Source: Rugalucina vietnamica (lineage: Eukaryota; Mollusca; Bivalvia; Lucinida; Lucinidae). From it: a DNA stretch of 64,000 nt. The position numbers and the translations under genes are program-made. Numbering within the stretch: position 1 is the first letter of the stretch; each line of letters starts with the position of its first letter. The notes beneath the pieces are model-generated. The model had not been told where the DNA came from. It worked only from the letters and a program-made list of their open reading frames with translations, and ran no database searches. Of the stretch, positions 10,898 to 23,053 are shown piece after piece. The stretch covers positions 16,256,226-16,320,225 of the forward strand of contig OZ024876.1 of the NCBI GenBank assembly GCA_964017185.1, read 5' to 3'.

Positions 10898-11117
10898 TTA
10901 ACTCATTCTGGTGTCCTTTTTATTGTACATAGGCAAACAGCATAGCCCCAGATGTGACGTCGCAGAACGCGGCGTCCCATCTGGGGTATAATGTTTGCTT
11001 TGAGGAATTTCATTAAAAATGGAGTAAAATATAAAAATCACACCTGAAGGCCCTTAACTTCAAGGTAGACTCTTCCAACTAGTAACGATTGGTGCACCAT
11101 TCGTCATTAATGGGTTA
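10898..11117 (-). mobile_element. Family 4 MITE (CAGATG...CATCTG hairpin)
   Basis: Contains the palindrome CCCAGATGTGACGTCGCAGA with its inverse CGGCGTCCCATCTGGGG. Its ends are AACTCATTCTGG... and ...TTCGTCATTAATGGGTTAA. The same elements occur at 36250-36475 and 40024-40245 in the opposite orientation. Confidence 0.65.
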
Positions 11118-11134
11118 ATCAGTATGAAACATCT

Positions 11135-11368
11135 TAGCCGTCTCATGGGAAAACCAACAATGTGGTTTCCGAACAGATCCGACACAAACCGACCTGTACA
11201 AGCACAGAAAAAAGCCAGAAGCTTGAAATTTTGGATTTAAGTAGAAAAGATATTGTACTATCCGAGTAGCGAAAATAAAGGCGCTGATCAGCTTCGCGGT
11301 TACCGCGAAGCTGATCTGCGTCTTTGTTTTCGCATATGCAGATTGTTGGTTTTCCCATGAGGCGGCTC
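11135..11368 (-). mobile_element. Family 1 MITE, ATCT target duplication
   Basis: It begins TAGCCGTCTCATGGGAAAAC and ends CCCATGAGGCGGCTC. ATCT occurs on both sides (11131-11134 and 11369-11372). The central palindrome with GCTGATCAGCTTCGCGG is intact. Confidence 0.8.
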
Positions 11369-11409
11369 ATCTGTTATCGATGAAAAATTTCACTATATGA
11401 CAGTAGTAG

Positions 11410-11570
11410 TGGCTTTTTATTTATTGGTCCATTTTTTTATTGGTCCATTTTATTTATTGGTCCATTTTATTTATTTATTTATTTTTAATTCAGTTTACGT
11501 CCCTTTCAAGATTATTTCAGCTCGTAAGAGAAAATTGGTCCATTTTATTTATTGGTCCATTGGCCCATAC
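11410..11570. repeat. TTTATTGGTCCATT minisatellite
   Basis: ATTGGTCCATT recurs five or six times between about 11423 and 11562, part of it spaced 12-20 bp apart. ATTGG is the inverse of a CCAAT box, but the clustering looks like slippage. Confidence 0.6.
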
Positions 11571-11582
11571 TTGATCATATTT

Positions 11583-11816
11583 GAGCCGCGTCATAAGAAA
11601 ACCCACAATGTAGTTTCCGAACAGGTCCGACACAAACCGAGCTGTACAGTCACAGAAGCAGGCTCGAGGCAGGAAAATTCAGATTTAGAAAGAAGAGGAA
11701 CTGTACTATTTGTGTAGCAAAAATAAAGGCGTCATCCGCTTCGCTATTACTGCGAAGCTGCTCTGCACCTTTGTTTTCACATAAGAAAAAATGTTGGTTT
11801 TATTATGTCACGGCTC
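11583..11816 (-). mobile_element. Family 1 MITE, ATTT target duplication
   Basis: It runs from GAGCCGCGTCATAAGAAAAC to TTATTATGTCACGGCTC with ATTT on both sides (11579-11582 and 11817-11820). It is diverged in the centre, where the hairpin is only partly complementary. Confidence 0.75.
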
Positions 11817-12611
11817 ATTTATCTTGAGCTAAAGTCAAGCCGGCAGCAATGACATTCACATATTGTGGCAACATTATAATTGTATGACTTTCTCTTTTTC
11901 CTTTGAATTTTTTGTAACAAGTCAATATCAAAAGAGGCGGGCCCACATATTAATACTAAGCAATGAGGCAAGATGAAAACCGTACAATACCTTCCTGGCA
12001 TTGGAAGTTACAGTACGGATCTGCCAATTAGTGTTGTGTCATACTACAAGTTAGTTAATTAAAGACCTCGTAGAAAATAAGTAAAAACAGCTCGTCTTCG
12101 ACTCGTTTTTTTTTTCTACTCAGTACTTTAACTCTAACATACAAAACACATCCACGCAATATATCGATTTGGGCTAGAGCTGTTAAAACTGAAACTTGAC
12201 GCTGCGTTTCCAAAGATTGCAGAAAAAAAAAAATGAAGTTTCTAATTTGCTGGCCCCAGAAGGAGGATGTTATGAGAAATAGGACACAGTGTTTTAAGGA
12301 GACATTCCCCAAGTGTATGTATCATTGACCGTACAGAAGTGTTTATAGAATCCCCTTCAAACTGTAGTGCACAAGCAGCTACGTAAAGCAATATACAAAC
12401 ACGATGAAATTTTTAGAGAGCATGTGTTTCATTCGTTTAGCAGGCCTTTTTTGTGATGACATCAGACAAGGTCATAACAAACAAGTCAGGTTATTTGAAC
12501 AGAATTGAACATGGTGATGTTGTTTTAGCGGATTTTTTATTTTATCGCGACGAGCTTGCCTCATGTGTGGCAGAGCTTTTGATTCCAGCATTCCTGAACT
12601 AGGAAAACACC
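11817..12611. other. Intronic, no gene seen
   Basis: Two minus-strand ORFs (60 and 85 codons) lack any recognisable feature. Short T and A runs near 12107 and 12222. Confidence 0.4.
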
Positions 12612-13938
12612 AGCTAAGCAGCCAGGGACAAAACCTAAACAGGTTATCAAAATAATAACTGAATCAAGTTATTAAAGCATTTGAAATTATCGCCCTTTCT
12701 TAGTTGTGAGAGTTAACTGCTCTTCTTTTAACTCATTTAAGTTATTTTGTAAAAGTTGCAAGTATTACAAAATAACTTATATAGGTTAATTATAAAGTAA
12801 AATTTTCATGAACTTTAGACCCCCTGCGTAGTACTAGACAAGGCGTAACAAATTTTATTGGCTGGTTATGTAACAGATCTTTCATAGAAAATTTTCCACT
12901 TGCCCATGAAAATTATGCTAAGGCTACAATTTGAAGGTGAAAAATGGGTGAATAACAAAAACAAGTTATTTAAGCAAAACTTTTAGAAAAATTATAACTT
13001 GATTCAGCTATGAGTTATTGTCCCCCGCCTTTTCGAAGAAAAGCGGAGGGACATGGTTTTTGGCTTTTCGTCATTCCGTCCGTCCGTGCGTCCCCCTATA
13101 GGAGTATGTACCTTGTGCAGGCAACTACTCCTACAGTTTTATTCCGATTCTTTTGAAACTTTACAGATGTCTTGAGCATGCTTTGAAGATGTGCATGTGA
13201 TTTGGATATAACCCTCAGATTAATGTTTGACACTTTTTTCGCAATTTGAACTTAGTCATTTTTAAGACATTTTGACAATGAATGTGAATGGACGGTGATG
13301 CAACTCCTCCTAGAGTGTTATTCTGATTCTTTTGTAGCTTTACAGATGTTTTAATCATGCTTTGAAGATGTGCATGTGATTTGGATATAATCCTCAGATA
13401 AATTTTTGAGACATTTTTTTGCAATTTGAACTTAGTCATTTATTCGGACATTTTGACAATGAAAGTGAATAGACAGTGGGTACCTTGTTCATGCAACTTC
13501 CTACAGTTATATTCCGATTCTTTTGAAACTTTACAGATGTTTTGACCATGCTTCAAAGATACGCATGTGGTTTGGATATAATCCTCACTTTAATTTTGAT
13601 CACTTTTCGAAATTTGAACTTAAGTCGTTTTTCAGGCATTTACACGAAGAAGGTGCATATGGTTTGGATGATTATATTTGTGTAACTAACTTATCAATGC
13701 GAGGGACATAAATTCTCTGAATTTGCTTGTTATTTTGATAACCTGTTTAAGTTTAAACTTTATTTATTTTACTTCAATTACACAGAAAGCTCATTGAACT
13801 TATTTACGCGTTCTTGAAGGCGCGGATGTTGGCGTTATCTGGTCAAACGTGGTGGAGGAAACCGGAGAACCCGGGGAAAATCACCGAACCTGGACAGGCG
13901 ACCACTACCTGCTTAGGTTTTGTCCCTGACTGCTAAGT
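12612..13938. mobile_element. TIR element containing a nested minisatellite element
   Basis: The left end AGCAGCCAGGGACAAAACCT and, inverted, the right end AGCAGTCAGGGACAAAACCT give about 30 bp of TIR. A second inner inverted pair is AACAGGTTATCAAAATAA (12650) against TTATTTTGATAACCTGTT (13732). Inside it lies a separate unit at 13019-13709. No transposase frame. Confidence 0.55.
13019..13709. repeat. Nested element with about three 180-190-bp repeats
   Basis: It starts TGTCCCCCGCC with a small hairpin (CCGCCTTTTCGAAGAAAAGCGG) and ends GCGAGGGACA, the inverse of the start. Inside, GATTCTTTTG(A/T)A(A/G)CTTTACAGATG recurs at 13146, 13325 and 13516. The architecture (hairpin cap, CCGTCCGTCC tract, tandem repeats) resembles that of 45149-46874. 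Confidence 0.6.
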
Positions 13939-14103
13939 GCGAAGGAGGTGGAGACAAGTCAAAAATGTCTTGGGTAAGAATCCGTGTTGAGAGAATGATG
14001 GAGAGACTGGAGAACTTTCGCATCTTATCAGACAGGATGACTTTAAACATGGCCCCGCATACAGACAGCATTATGACCAATATGTGCGGCCATCGGCCAT
14101 AAC

Positions 14104-14106
<3 letters not shown>

Positions 14107-14161
<55 letters not shown>
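14107..14161. repeat. Poly-T tract
   Basis: About 54 consecutive T. Read on the minus strand it is a poly-A, but it does not directly follow a recognised retroelement 3' end. Confidence 0.9.
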
Positions 14162-14163
<2 letters not shown>

Positions 14164-14570
14164 CTTTCCTAAATTTAATCCCCCGTCAATTGCGAGAGAA
14201 GGGTCGGGGTTCCTTTCCACCCGCTTACAAAACATGCAGTATAAGTAAAATCATGCATGCATAATAAACAAGATGCAAAATGTTGCAAAATAAATCTAGT
14301 TCATATAGATAATAGTGCGTCCGAATTTCAAGTTAATATAAACTTCATTGAAGAAGAAAAAGATTACATTGTTTCACTCATCTTTCACGGGATTAATTGT
14401 ATTACAATAACGCTTGAAAGTGCGTGTTACTACGAACAAATAGAAAAACCGCGCACAAATTTCCCGGTACAGTTGCCTTGCTGGAACGAAAACGAAATTT
14501 GAATTTCGAAATGACTAAGCCTAGGGCACGTGACGCTGCTCCTGCTACCGCCTTAGCTGTAACTTCATAA
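14162..14570. other. No gene seen
   Basis: Contains an 81-codon plus-strand ORF (14257-14502) with no recognised features and the possible 3' tail of the minus-strand LINE. Confidence 0.4.
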
Positions 14571-15845
14571 TTAAGATGTCAATAACAAGTCCCAGATATC
14601 TGTAGGAGTCTGTGATTTCAATAATTTGATTTCCACACGAAAACTGGAAATTTGTACGCTGCTTCGCAGGGTTGCGAAAGTGTTATCACTATTTATTGTC
14701 ATATCGTTGTCTTCACACCACTGATATAACACTTCAATGAGCTTCTGTAGATTCTCTTCCGAATCAGCGATTAGTGCCAAGTCATCTGCATAAAGGAGCA
14801 TGTTCAACTTTTCTGTCATGCCTTCCATGCTGATCCCGAGGCCCGTAGAGTCTAAAGCCTCAGTCAGATCGTTTACAAAAATATTAAAAATCAGTGGAGA
14901 TAATAGGCAGCCTTGTTTCAAACCGGACAGTACCGGGAACCAGTCCGTCATATAACCATTTATTCTTACACAGCAGTTTACATTACTATATAGAGATTTT
15001 AAGGAATAAAATATTTTCCATTAAGTCCGATATTGACTAGTTTAATCCATAACAACGCCCTGTTTATCGTATCATACGCTTTTCTGAAGTCCACGAAACA
15101 AACATAAGTTGACTGTTTCAAAAGCTTTCTACTCTCTATTATACTAGTTAATGTGGAGATGTGATCAATAGTTCTTCTGCCCTTACGCAAGCCATTTTGT
15201 TTATCCGATATTTTCCTTGTTTCCTCGGCCCCTTTAGACATCCTTTCATTCAAAGTACTACAATTAGCTTTGTACACTGATAATGTTAAAGCTATTCCCT
15301 GATATCCTGTTGGATCTCTTGCATCCGTGCAATTTGGTTTTTGAATGGGGTTAATAATACTATAATTCCAAGACGATGGAATAATTCCAGTTTCAAAACA
15401 GTTATTAAACCATCCATACAAGAAATATATGCAACTTTCACTGAAGGCATTTCATCCACACCTACTGCTTTCCCTTTTTTTGATTTGCGTATGGCGTTAG
15501 CAACTTCGTCGAAAGTTATGTCTGTTTAGGTACTGGGTTCGATCCTCGTTTTCGCTGTCGTTTCCATTATCAGTTCTCTCATACGACTCTCTCGCTTCAG
15601 AGTCTGTACGTGGGTTGAGAAGACCTTGAAAATAGTCTTTCCATTTTGACATAATCTCATGTATATTCGACGACAAAGTCCCATCCTCTTTCACGATTTC
15701 CATTGGAATTTTATTTTTCCTTTCGATTCCTATTCCCAGCCGGCCAATATTTTTTCCAAAATTGTTCGCTGTTGTTTAGACATTGATTGATCTTCAAGAT
15801 CTGTTTGAGTTTTTAACCAGTATTCCCGTTTACACTTTTGTACCT
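14571..15845 (-). pseudogene. Non-LTR retrotransposon reverse transcriptase, frameshifted
   Basis: Read on the minus strand, three pieces follow one another: the linker before the polymerase (15845-15497), fingers and palm (15421-14999) and palm with active site (14951-14571). RT motif A is seen as CFVDFRKAYDT, motif B as LSGLKQGCLLSPL and the catalytic box as LLYADDLALIAD. Conserved phrases NGLRKGRRTIDHI and SWNYSIINPIQK support a LINE-type enzyme. The pieces are in different frames, with a stop or shift between 14952 and 14998 and another near 15422-15500. The 5' part, including any endonuclease, is cut off close to the 4.1-kb element that starts at 15879. Exact clade is not assigned. Confidence 0.8.
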
Positions 15846-15878
15846 AGGGACAATAGTTGTGTTTTAGAGGTTTTATTA

Positions 15879-18800
15879 GTCGGCCATGCTTAATTCCTAC
15901 GGCCTCTAGAAAAAACATTTTGATGGCATTTTTTGTTAATGCTCGGCATCCATGCTAGAAATGTTCTTTGGGGTATTACAAAGTGTCCCAGGGCGGAGGC
16001 CGCGTCTGAATCTTTGAATTAAGGTCACGGTGAGGTCAAAGGTCAACTAGGTGCATTTTCATTATAAGAACTCTGTTTTATTTTGTTTTATTTTCTAATT
16101 TGTCATAAATGTTATATTTATGAGTGTCTAACTATGCTTAATATGCTAAAAACCAGACATGCAGTAATAGAAAATACTAAACAGAATGTACTGCCTATTA
16201 TGGGATAGATACAAGTACAGCTTTTGCCAAAATCAATACAGAATAGCTTGCACAATATTTGGAGTACGTTTTTGTAGTCATTTACTTCAGATCCTGTTTG
16301 CTTTACAAATTTAAATATAATATGCTATATTATCTATCCAAGTAATAACAACACGTAGCCGCACCGACGTATAAGGAACGCTACAAATGCTTGATTTAAA
16401 ACAACACATTATGTATTGTTGAAATATATAAAACGTTCCAATTCATTGCAAATTAAAATGACCTGGGGGCTAATTGACCTAACTTGCATCCCCAGGACAA
16501 ATTTTCATGAGTGCCAAATTGTTCATTGGGATCCCTGAAATGCAAAGATTTTTTGTCGTACACGATATGAATTGCACTATGAAAAATACATTATTACCAT
16601 GGCAACTGTTTACGTGATTCATGAGCATGAGGGTGTACCTACAAAATTGATCACATATTTGCTGTTACTAGTCCTAGACCACGGAATCTGGTCTCAGGTA
16701 AAAGCTGAGGCGTAGGCCTTTTATCGTATGGTAAGTACTGCAAATTATCTAATTTGCATATTCATGAATTTAAATGAAAACATTAAAAGTGGCTTAAAAT
16801 GGTTATTTATCAATAAATAAACTAATTTTTATCATAAACTATCGTAATCACATTTTGTTATTGCACCAGTAAAACACTATGACAAATTTATTAATGTCAA
16901 TGGCATAAATGATAATTATCTCATTTGCATATTCATGACTATTGATTAAAATGTTGAACATGGAAAACAAGGGGAAAACTATTGCCATTTAAGTGTTTAA
17001 GATAGGTTATTACAAGATCTTTCTTGCACTTTAGAACAATTCTTATGGGTGCCAGTTTGGTCTGAGGGACCACCTAAATGCCATAAAATATTCTTGTCCT
17101 CAACAATGAGCACATTTGCATAATGTGAAATCACACTGTTTCCACGCCAACCCACTATAACGTGATTCTTAAGTGTGGGATGAACTTACAAACAAACCCA
17201 TATCCCACCAAGAATATGATGTAAGATACTTTAATTGGTCTGATTGAAATGCTTTGACATAGCAATTATACATAAAAACCTAATATTCAAATAATCTTAT
17301 TCATGAATCTTAATGTAGAAAATAACAAATCGGACAAAAATCATGGAAAGGATTTTGAGTATACATTCAAAATCACTTGCTCAGTGCTGTGAATAAATCT
17401 AGGATACTGAAAGGGGTTTCAAATGAATGCTTAGACAATAATTATAAACACCCTGAAGTCTGATAAAAGAATAATTTGTTCTTTAACCTCATGAATATTA
17501 ATGAACATTTTAGAGTAAGAGAGAAAATATGAAACAAAATAAACAGGCAAATCTACTAAATGACTTGTATCCCTGCAATCAAAAGCTCTAAGGTCCTAAA
17601 ATGGTATCAAATGGTTGCTGGGGTTATATCAAAACACTTAATCTACAATATGTGAGTCATCGGTTTTTAATGTTTTTTCATTAACATTAAAAATCGCTAG
17701 AAATTGGAGTAAAAATGCAGAAGAATGAAGAAAAAAAAACATTTCAAAACACATGCATCTTGGTTACTGATAGCCCAAGAGGGTTGTTTTTGGAATCAAA
17801 TAATTGCTAGGACTGTCATTGGAAACAAAATATTGCAAGGACAATGTTCTATACTTACGTAATCAGCTCTATAAAATATAAGATATTTTTGTATGGATAT
17901 GAATGAGGACTTTATTAATAAGAAAAGGTACAAGTAGGCAAAGATCAGGAAAAGGCGCAATCACAAAGATTCCCACTCCAAAAACCGAGGTGGGAAAAAA
18001 CCAAACAAACAATCAGGCACTTATACCATGAAACATATCGTAAGCCGAATGAGCATCTATTTTCCCAATAGGTGGCCACTCAGTTACCTTAACTTAATTA
18101 AAAATATGAAAACATACATAAGGCGCCAACAGCTCAAAAAAATTTTAAACACCAAGACATAAAACAAAAAGAAAACAATCACGGAATTTGAAGAGGGAAT
18201 ACCAACAAAATTACTTATTTATCTCGGCTGCAAATGCCCTTAAAATCCTGAAAATGGTATCAATATAATGCTAGAACAATGTACTATAGCCATATAGTCT
18301 TATAGATCAACCATATTGTATTGGATATGTAAAATTAAAAAAAAGGAAAACAACAGAAAATTGAAGATTGTGCTCAAAGAAAATTGCTTATAACATCTTG
18401 GTTGCCAACAAATATACTTTATATATCTGAACCTTTGTTAATAAAGTATTGTCCTATCAATTATATGATACAAATTTGAGCCTTCTATGGCTATTGGTAG
18501 TCGAGACTAGAAATATGCAAACTTAATGGTATAACCCTTCATTATTTGTGTGTTGTTGTTTTTTCCTCTAATTTAAGCATATTTTTAATATTCATACTAC
18601 AAAAATATCAAAATATTTATATTATCTGATTACAAAATTATAGAAGATTGTCCAAGTAATCAGTTGATATCAATTTCAGCTCTCTATGACTATCAGTAGC
18701 ACATAAATTTGTCCCGATTTTACTCCCATTTCTGAAGATATTTTTAACGTTCATGAAAATAAAAAATCCAATTGATTATGTTTTATATAGTTAAGTATAG

Positions 18801-20015
18801 TCAAGATAGTATAAATTGCCATAGCAACCATTTGATGCCATTAATTTAGAACTTAAGTGATTTTGGTTGACGAGATACAAGGCATTGTGTAGGTTTCTCC
18901 GTTTAATGTTTTCAGTTTTTCTCTCAAGGACCTATTTCTAAAGTTTTCATTAATATTCATGAGATTGAAGAGCAGATTTTTCTTATACCAGACTCATGGG
19001 TGATATTTCTTTTCCCTAGCGTTCATTCTATACCACTTTCATCATTCTTGGTCTATATGCAGCTTTGGTGTAAGTGATTTTTATACGTATTTCCCCTATT
19101 TTCCTATGATATTTTCTCAAATTTCTTATACTTTGTATCATTAATATTCATGAATTAGCAAATTCAATGAGTTGAATATTAGGCATTTATGTTTAGCGTT
19201 ACTGTCTGACCAATCATAGTAGTTTAGAGCATGCTATTGGTTGGATATGAGTATTTTTGTAAGTACAGCCAAGTTTTGAATCACAGGTGGGCGTGAAAAC
19301 TATATTATTTTACATCATGCAAAGGTGTTCATTGTGAAGGACAATATGGACAGTTATGAGAAAATTTATGGCACAAGCAGGACTCATAAAATAATTACAG
19401 AAGTGCGATGAAAAGGTCATAGCAACTTTACAGGATCAGGTTTATACTCAAATTAGTTGTAGCATTCTATTTGGTATTGATACAATGCTATCTAACCGGG
19501 AGTGCTTTATTAGCACAAATACGACATATTTACTACTTTAAACAAAGGTAAATAACATATTTAACCCTCTGCATAACACTATGTCTATTTACAATTGTTT
19601 CACTCATAACTAGATTAGCAAATTAAGATAAATGAAAGAAGTGGTTGTATCCGTAAGCATTTTCAGCATATTTGCACCAGTTTGACCTCTGCCCTTCCTG
19701 TGTATCAAACCCATGTGTCAATTTTTAATCGTTGTGGCGAGCCTCCTAGTCATTCCATATATACTGGCAGCTGTTTTTATTTATTTTGTAACATTTTCGT
19801 GACCAAAAAGTACATATTATGAAATTGAGTATTATTTTTTCGTACAAAATGCACTTAGTTGACCTTTGACCTCACTGTGACCTTAAAACGCAAATTCATG
19901 CTTGGCATCCAGCCCTATGTTGTTTGTAGTAGCCTAAGGAATATTTCTAGCCTAGATGCCAAACATTAACAAAAAATGCCATCATGAGTTATCGTAGGAA
20001 TTAAGCATGGCCGAC
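15879..20015. mobile_element. 4.1-kb element with long TIRs and TA duplication
   Basis: The left end GTCGGCCATGCTTAATTCCT is repeated in inverse at the right end, and the similarity runs on for about 170-200 bp (for example GATGGCATTTTTTGTTAATG and GTGAGGTCAAAGGTCAACTA on both). TA flanks both ends (15877-15878, 20016-20017). The interior has no long ORF. Instead it consists of diverged repeats of the phrase (T)AATATTCATGAAT with A-rich linkers, in one orientation in the left half and inverted in the right half. A family 3 copy is inserted at about 17920-18185. It looks like a foldback or non-autonomous TA-targeting transposon. Confidence 0.7.
17920..18185 (-). repeat. Family 3 dispersed repeat, inside the 4.1-kb element
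   Basis: Reads AAAAGGTACAAGTAGGCAAA, then GATTCCCACTCCAAAAACCG and CATATCGTAAGCCGAATGAG, the inverse of other family 3 copies. Confidence 0.8.
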
Positions 20016-20536
20016 TATATAGTGTTGTTAATAGTATTTGATCCAAGAATATTAATATAACCATCATGGACTTTAAAATTTCTGACACTAATATTGTTAC
20101 ACAACAGTAATATTTATAGAATTGTTGCTGTGCACAAAAGCGGGGATATTTCTTGGAGGTGAACGGCTAAGGCATGGAAAAGTGACTGAACGATGAATTC
20201 AACGCTGGTTAATGGGTGAAGCACACTGGATGAATCTCGTTATCATAACTTTGGTCTTGATAGTGAGATACAAACAATCATAGCACAGGTATACCTGAAA
20301 AATACCTGACAAAAACAATAAAATCCGCGGTTTTTAAACACGCTTTTGATAGTATTTTTCTCGCGCTTTCGTAAAAAATGAAATCCGCGCATTTGATATA
20401 TCGATCCGCGCTTTGGTAGAACGCCGGTTAACACTTTACGGGTATGTGGTCATTGCTATTAACTTTCACATTCAGCTCACATCTTGAAATCTGACTACCA
20501 TTTAGTAACACACTAATAAATAAGGAAAGGTCTAGT
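20016..20536. other. Intronic, no gene seen
   Basis: A 63-codon minus-strand ORF has no recognisable feature. Repeated phrases AAATCCGCG(G/C) at 20321 and 20381 suggest a small degenerate repeat. Confidence 0.4.
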
Positions 20537-20766
20537 ACCAGTTGACTGGCAGCAGCGATTTTACGTTGAAATCGCTGCTGCCAGTTGACTGGTAATAGCG
20601 ATTTTACGTTAAATTGGCTGCTGCCAAGTGACTGGTAATAGCGATTTTACGTTAAATTGGCTGCTGCCAGTTGACTGGTAATAGCGATTTTACGTTAAAT
20701 TGGCTGCTGCCAGTTGACTGTCACCAGCCATTTTTACGATAAATCGCTGCTGCCAGTCAACTGGTT
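20537..20766. repeat. 43-bp minisatellite bounded by inverted ends
   Basis: The unit CCAGTTGACTGGTAATAGCG...GGCTGCTG repeats about five times at 43-bp steps (20538, 20581, 20624, 20667, 20710). The first unit starts ACCAGTTGACTGGCAGCAGC. The block ends with its inverse, GCTGCTGCCAGTCAACTGGT, so the array sits between about 30-bp inverted repeats. Confidence 0.8.
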
Positions 20767-21045
20767 ATAGTTAGAATTATTATTTTTTTTATTTTAAGCT
20801 TAGTCAGTGTTAGCAATTATGACTTCAAAGGAAAATAGATACTTTTTTCCTTTTGTGCACAACACGGGTGTTGTGCAATTTCGCAGACGGGTTTGGTATC
20901 ATCCTCAAAATAACAAAAGGCGGTAGACATAAAGTATCTGAAGTTGCATGTTAATACATACTAAAGAAATTTGAACAAGAATACGATATAACAGTAAATA
21001 GATGGATTGCGTGATCGTGTCTTCGCTTAATAACGCATAATACTT

Positions 21046-21700
21046 ACAAGTTGGCTTCTTTAAAAAGAAACCATTGAAAAGAACAACAGCCGTTTGTTAT
21101 AAGAGATTCCTTTTGCTCTACATTTCTCTGGTTTGTCATTAATTTCGATTCTCATATGTTTCAGTTTCGTTTGCTATACATGAATGTCGTTTTTTGTTAT
21201 GAACACTTGACCAGTGTGTGTATCTGTCACTCAAGGCATTGACCAAAATTTCTGATGTTATGGAATCAAAGCCAATAATAAAGGGAACACGATTACAATC
21301 AATATGTCGATGTGTAGAAAACCATTTTGCAGTGCAGTCAATTTGTGACTAGAGTTCTGAATTTTGACCTGCAGCCACACTTCCAGAAACAGACCCATGG
21401 GACCGATGTGATGGACTTAAAGTCAGCCATATATCTGTACCCCTCGTCAGGGTATCTACGATCTAAACCTAGATGCGCTATGATAAGCAATCACCACGAT
21501 CGAGACTGCTTGCTAGATTTTACCACTATTTGACGGGGAGTGTCAAAAATGGATAAATTTAATTGATTGCGGTTAACTGTCTAGTCAGTATAGACGGGTT
21601 CACTAGTTTTTATCAAGCGCTTTATGTGACAAAACGCGTAATTGGGCGAGAGCAGTCGATCATAGGTAGAATTTTCTTCATATTCAAAGTAGAAGAATTG
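21046..21700 (+). repeat. Dispersed 0.65-kb repeat with conserved frame, copy 1
   Basis: The sequence from ACAAGTTGGCTTCTTTAAAA to about TTCATATTCAAAGTAGAAG recurs in part directly downstream (21702) and in full, inverted, at 32599-33288. A frame with VYLSLKALTKISDVME, GTRLQSICRCVENHFAVQS and, after a one- or two-base shift, VLNFDLQPHFQKQTH is kept in all copies. I do not recognise the protein. Confidence 0.75.
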
Positions 21701-21701
21701 T

Positions 21702-22044
21702 ACAAGTTGGCTTCTTTAAAAAGAAACCAATGAAAAGGTCAGCAGCCGTTTGTTATAAGAGATTCCTTTTGCTCTAGATTTCAGTGTTGTTGATTCTCTG
21801 GTTTGCAATTAATTTCGATTCTCATACGTTTCAGTTTCGTTTCCTATACATGAATGTCGTTTCTTGTTATGAATGCTTGACCAGTGTGTGTATCTGTCAC
21901 TCAAGGCATTGACCAAAATTTCTGATCTTATGGAACCAAAGCCAATACTAAAGGGAACACGATTACAATCAATATGTCGATGTGTAGAAAACCATTTTGC
22001 AGTGCAGTCAATTTGTGACAGGTTCTGAATTTTGACCTGCAGTC
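21702..22044 (+). repeat. Dispersed 0.65-kb repeat, truncated copy 2
   Basis: A direct repeat of the first half of copy 1, ending soon after TTCTGAATTTTGACCTGCAG. In the conserved frame it differs by a few bases (V to L and S to P in the ISDVMES phrase). Confidence 0.75.
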
Positions 22045-22568
22045 ATAAATTGAAATAAATTGAAACTTAATATCAGTGCATGAGTACTATAGTGACCTGT
22101 AGAGAACCATATGTCACATATAGGAAAATTTGGCAGCGGGTCTTTGTAGGTCCGTAGCTTTTGCAAAATTCCGAGCCGTTGTAGCCCCGCTTAGAGTAGA
22201 AACTGGTCGGTACGAGTATTTATATAATGAATTAAGATAGGAGCTTTTTCAAAATGCTATGATCCAAAATTCGTCCTTTGAAAACATGTCAAACGATGAT
22301 CGCTTTAAATTTTTGTTCAGCAACCCGTTCATGATAAGAATGTGTGCCAAAACCTGCTTTTTAATCCTTCAAAGAAAGCAGCTGTTTTATTTGTTAATAA
22401 TATTGATATTACAGACTATTTTAACCCTGTTTATATATAGTATGAGTATGTCTTTTTATATTCTTCATAGTAAAGCGTATTGAAATCATATGTGAAATGG
22501 TCATAGTTTAAAATTGGAGATCTTTTTTACGCATTTGTTTTTAAAAGTATTTCAAGTATTCGGTGTAG
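22045..22568. other. No gene seen
   Basis: AT-rich. The phrase AGGTCCGTAGCTTTTGCAAAATTCC near 22147 is unremarkable. A 74-codon ORF at 22259-22483 is hydrophobic at its end but unsupported. Confidence 0.4.
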
Positions 22569-22673
22569 AACACCAGGGGACCCCCGCCTGCTCTGGGCAC
22601 AACGTTCCTGGAGATGCGGGTGGTGGCTCGTGGAGAAGCTCTAATGTGACGCTCCGGTGCCAGGTCTTGGTGA
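22569..22673 (+). CDS. Possible exon A' of the unrecognised gene
   Basis: A GC-rich island of 105 bp in AT-rich DNA, preceded by AG (22567-22568) and followed by a perfect donor GTAAGT (22674). It enters and leaves in phase 1, so it can sit between the exons at 9996 and 25336 without breaking the frame. Residues include SSNVTLRCQVLV, with a possible N-glycosylation site. The polypyrimidine tract is weak, and other frames are also open here, so this is tentative. Confidence 0.3.
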
Positions 22674-22818
22674 GTAAGTACCTGAAGGCTCACAGACTTG
22701 CTCCTGTTGGTCTACTGGTGTTTTGCACTTGCCGATAACATTTTTTAAGACAATTATCGTTGACTTGTTTAATAGACCATCTTAGGACTAATGCACTTTT
22801 AGATGTTTGAAGACAGTT

Positions 22819-23053
22819 GAGCCGCATCGTGAGAAAACCGGATTTTTGCCTATGCGAAAACAAAGGCGCAGATCAGCTTCGCGGTAACCGCGAAGCTGAT
22901 CAGCGCCTTTGTTTTCGCTACACGGATAGTATATTTCCTCTTCTTCTTATATCCGAAATTTCAAGCTTCTAGCCTGCTTCTGAGACTGAACAGCCCGGTT
23001 TGTGTCGGACCTTGTCGGAAACCCCGAAGACCGGTTTTCTCGCGTCGCGGCTC
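22819..23053 (+). mobile_element. Family 1 MITE, reference copy, AGTT duplication
   Basis: 235 bp from GAGCCGCATCGTGAGAAAAC to CGGTTTTCTCGCGTCGCGGCTC, with AGTT on both sides (22815-22818, 23054-23057). The central hairpin (CGAAAACAAAGGCGCAGATC and its inverse, meeting at GCGGTAACCGC) is perfect or nearly so. Confidence 0.9.

Noticed and set aside
13800-13920. Possible exon with GGAGGAAACCGGAGAACCCGG
   Set aside because: This phrase resembles a widespread animal repeat and there is no stable open frame with splice sites.
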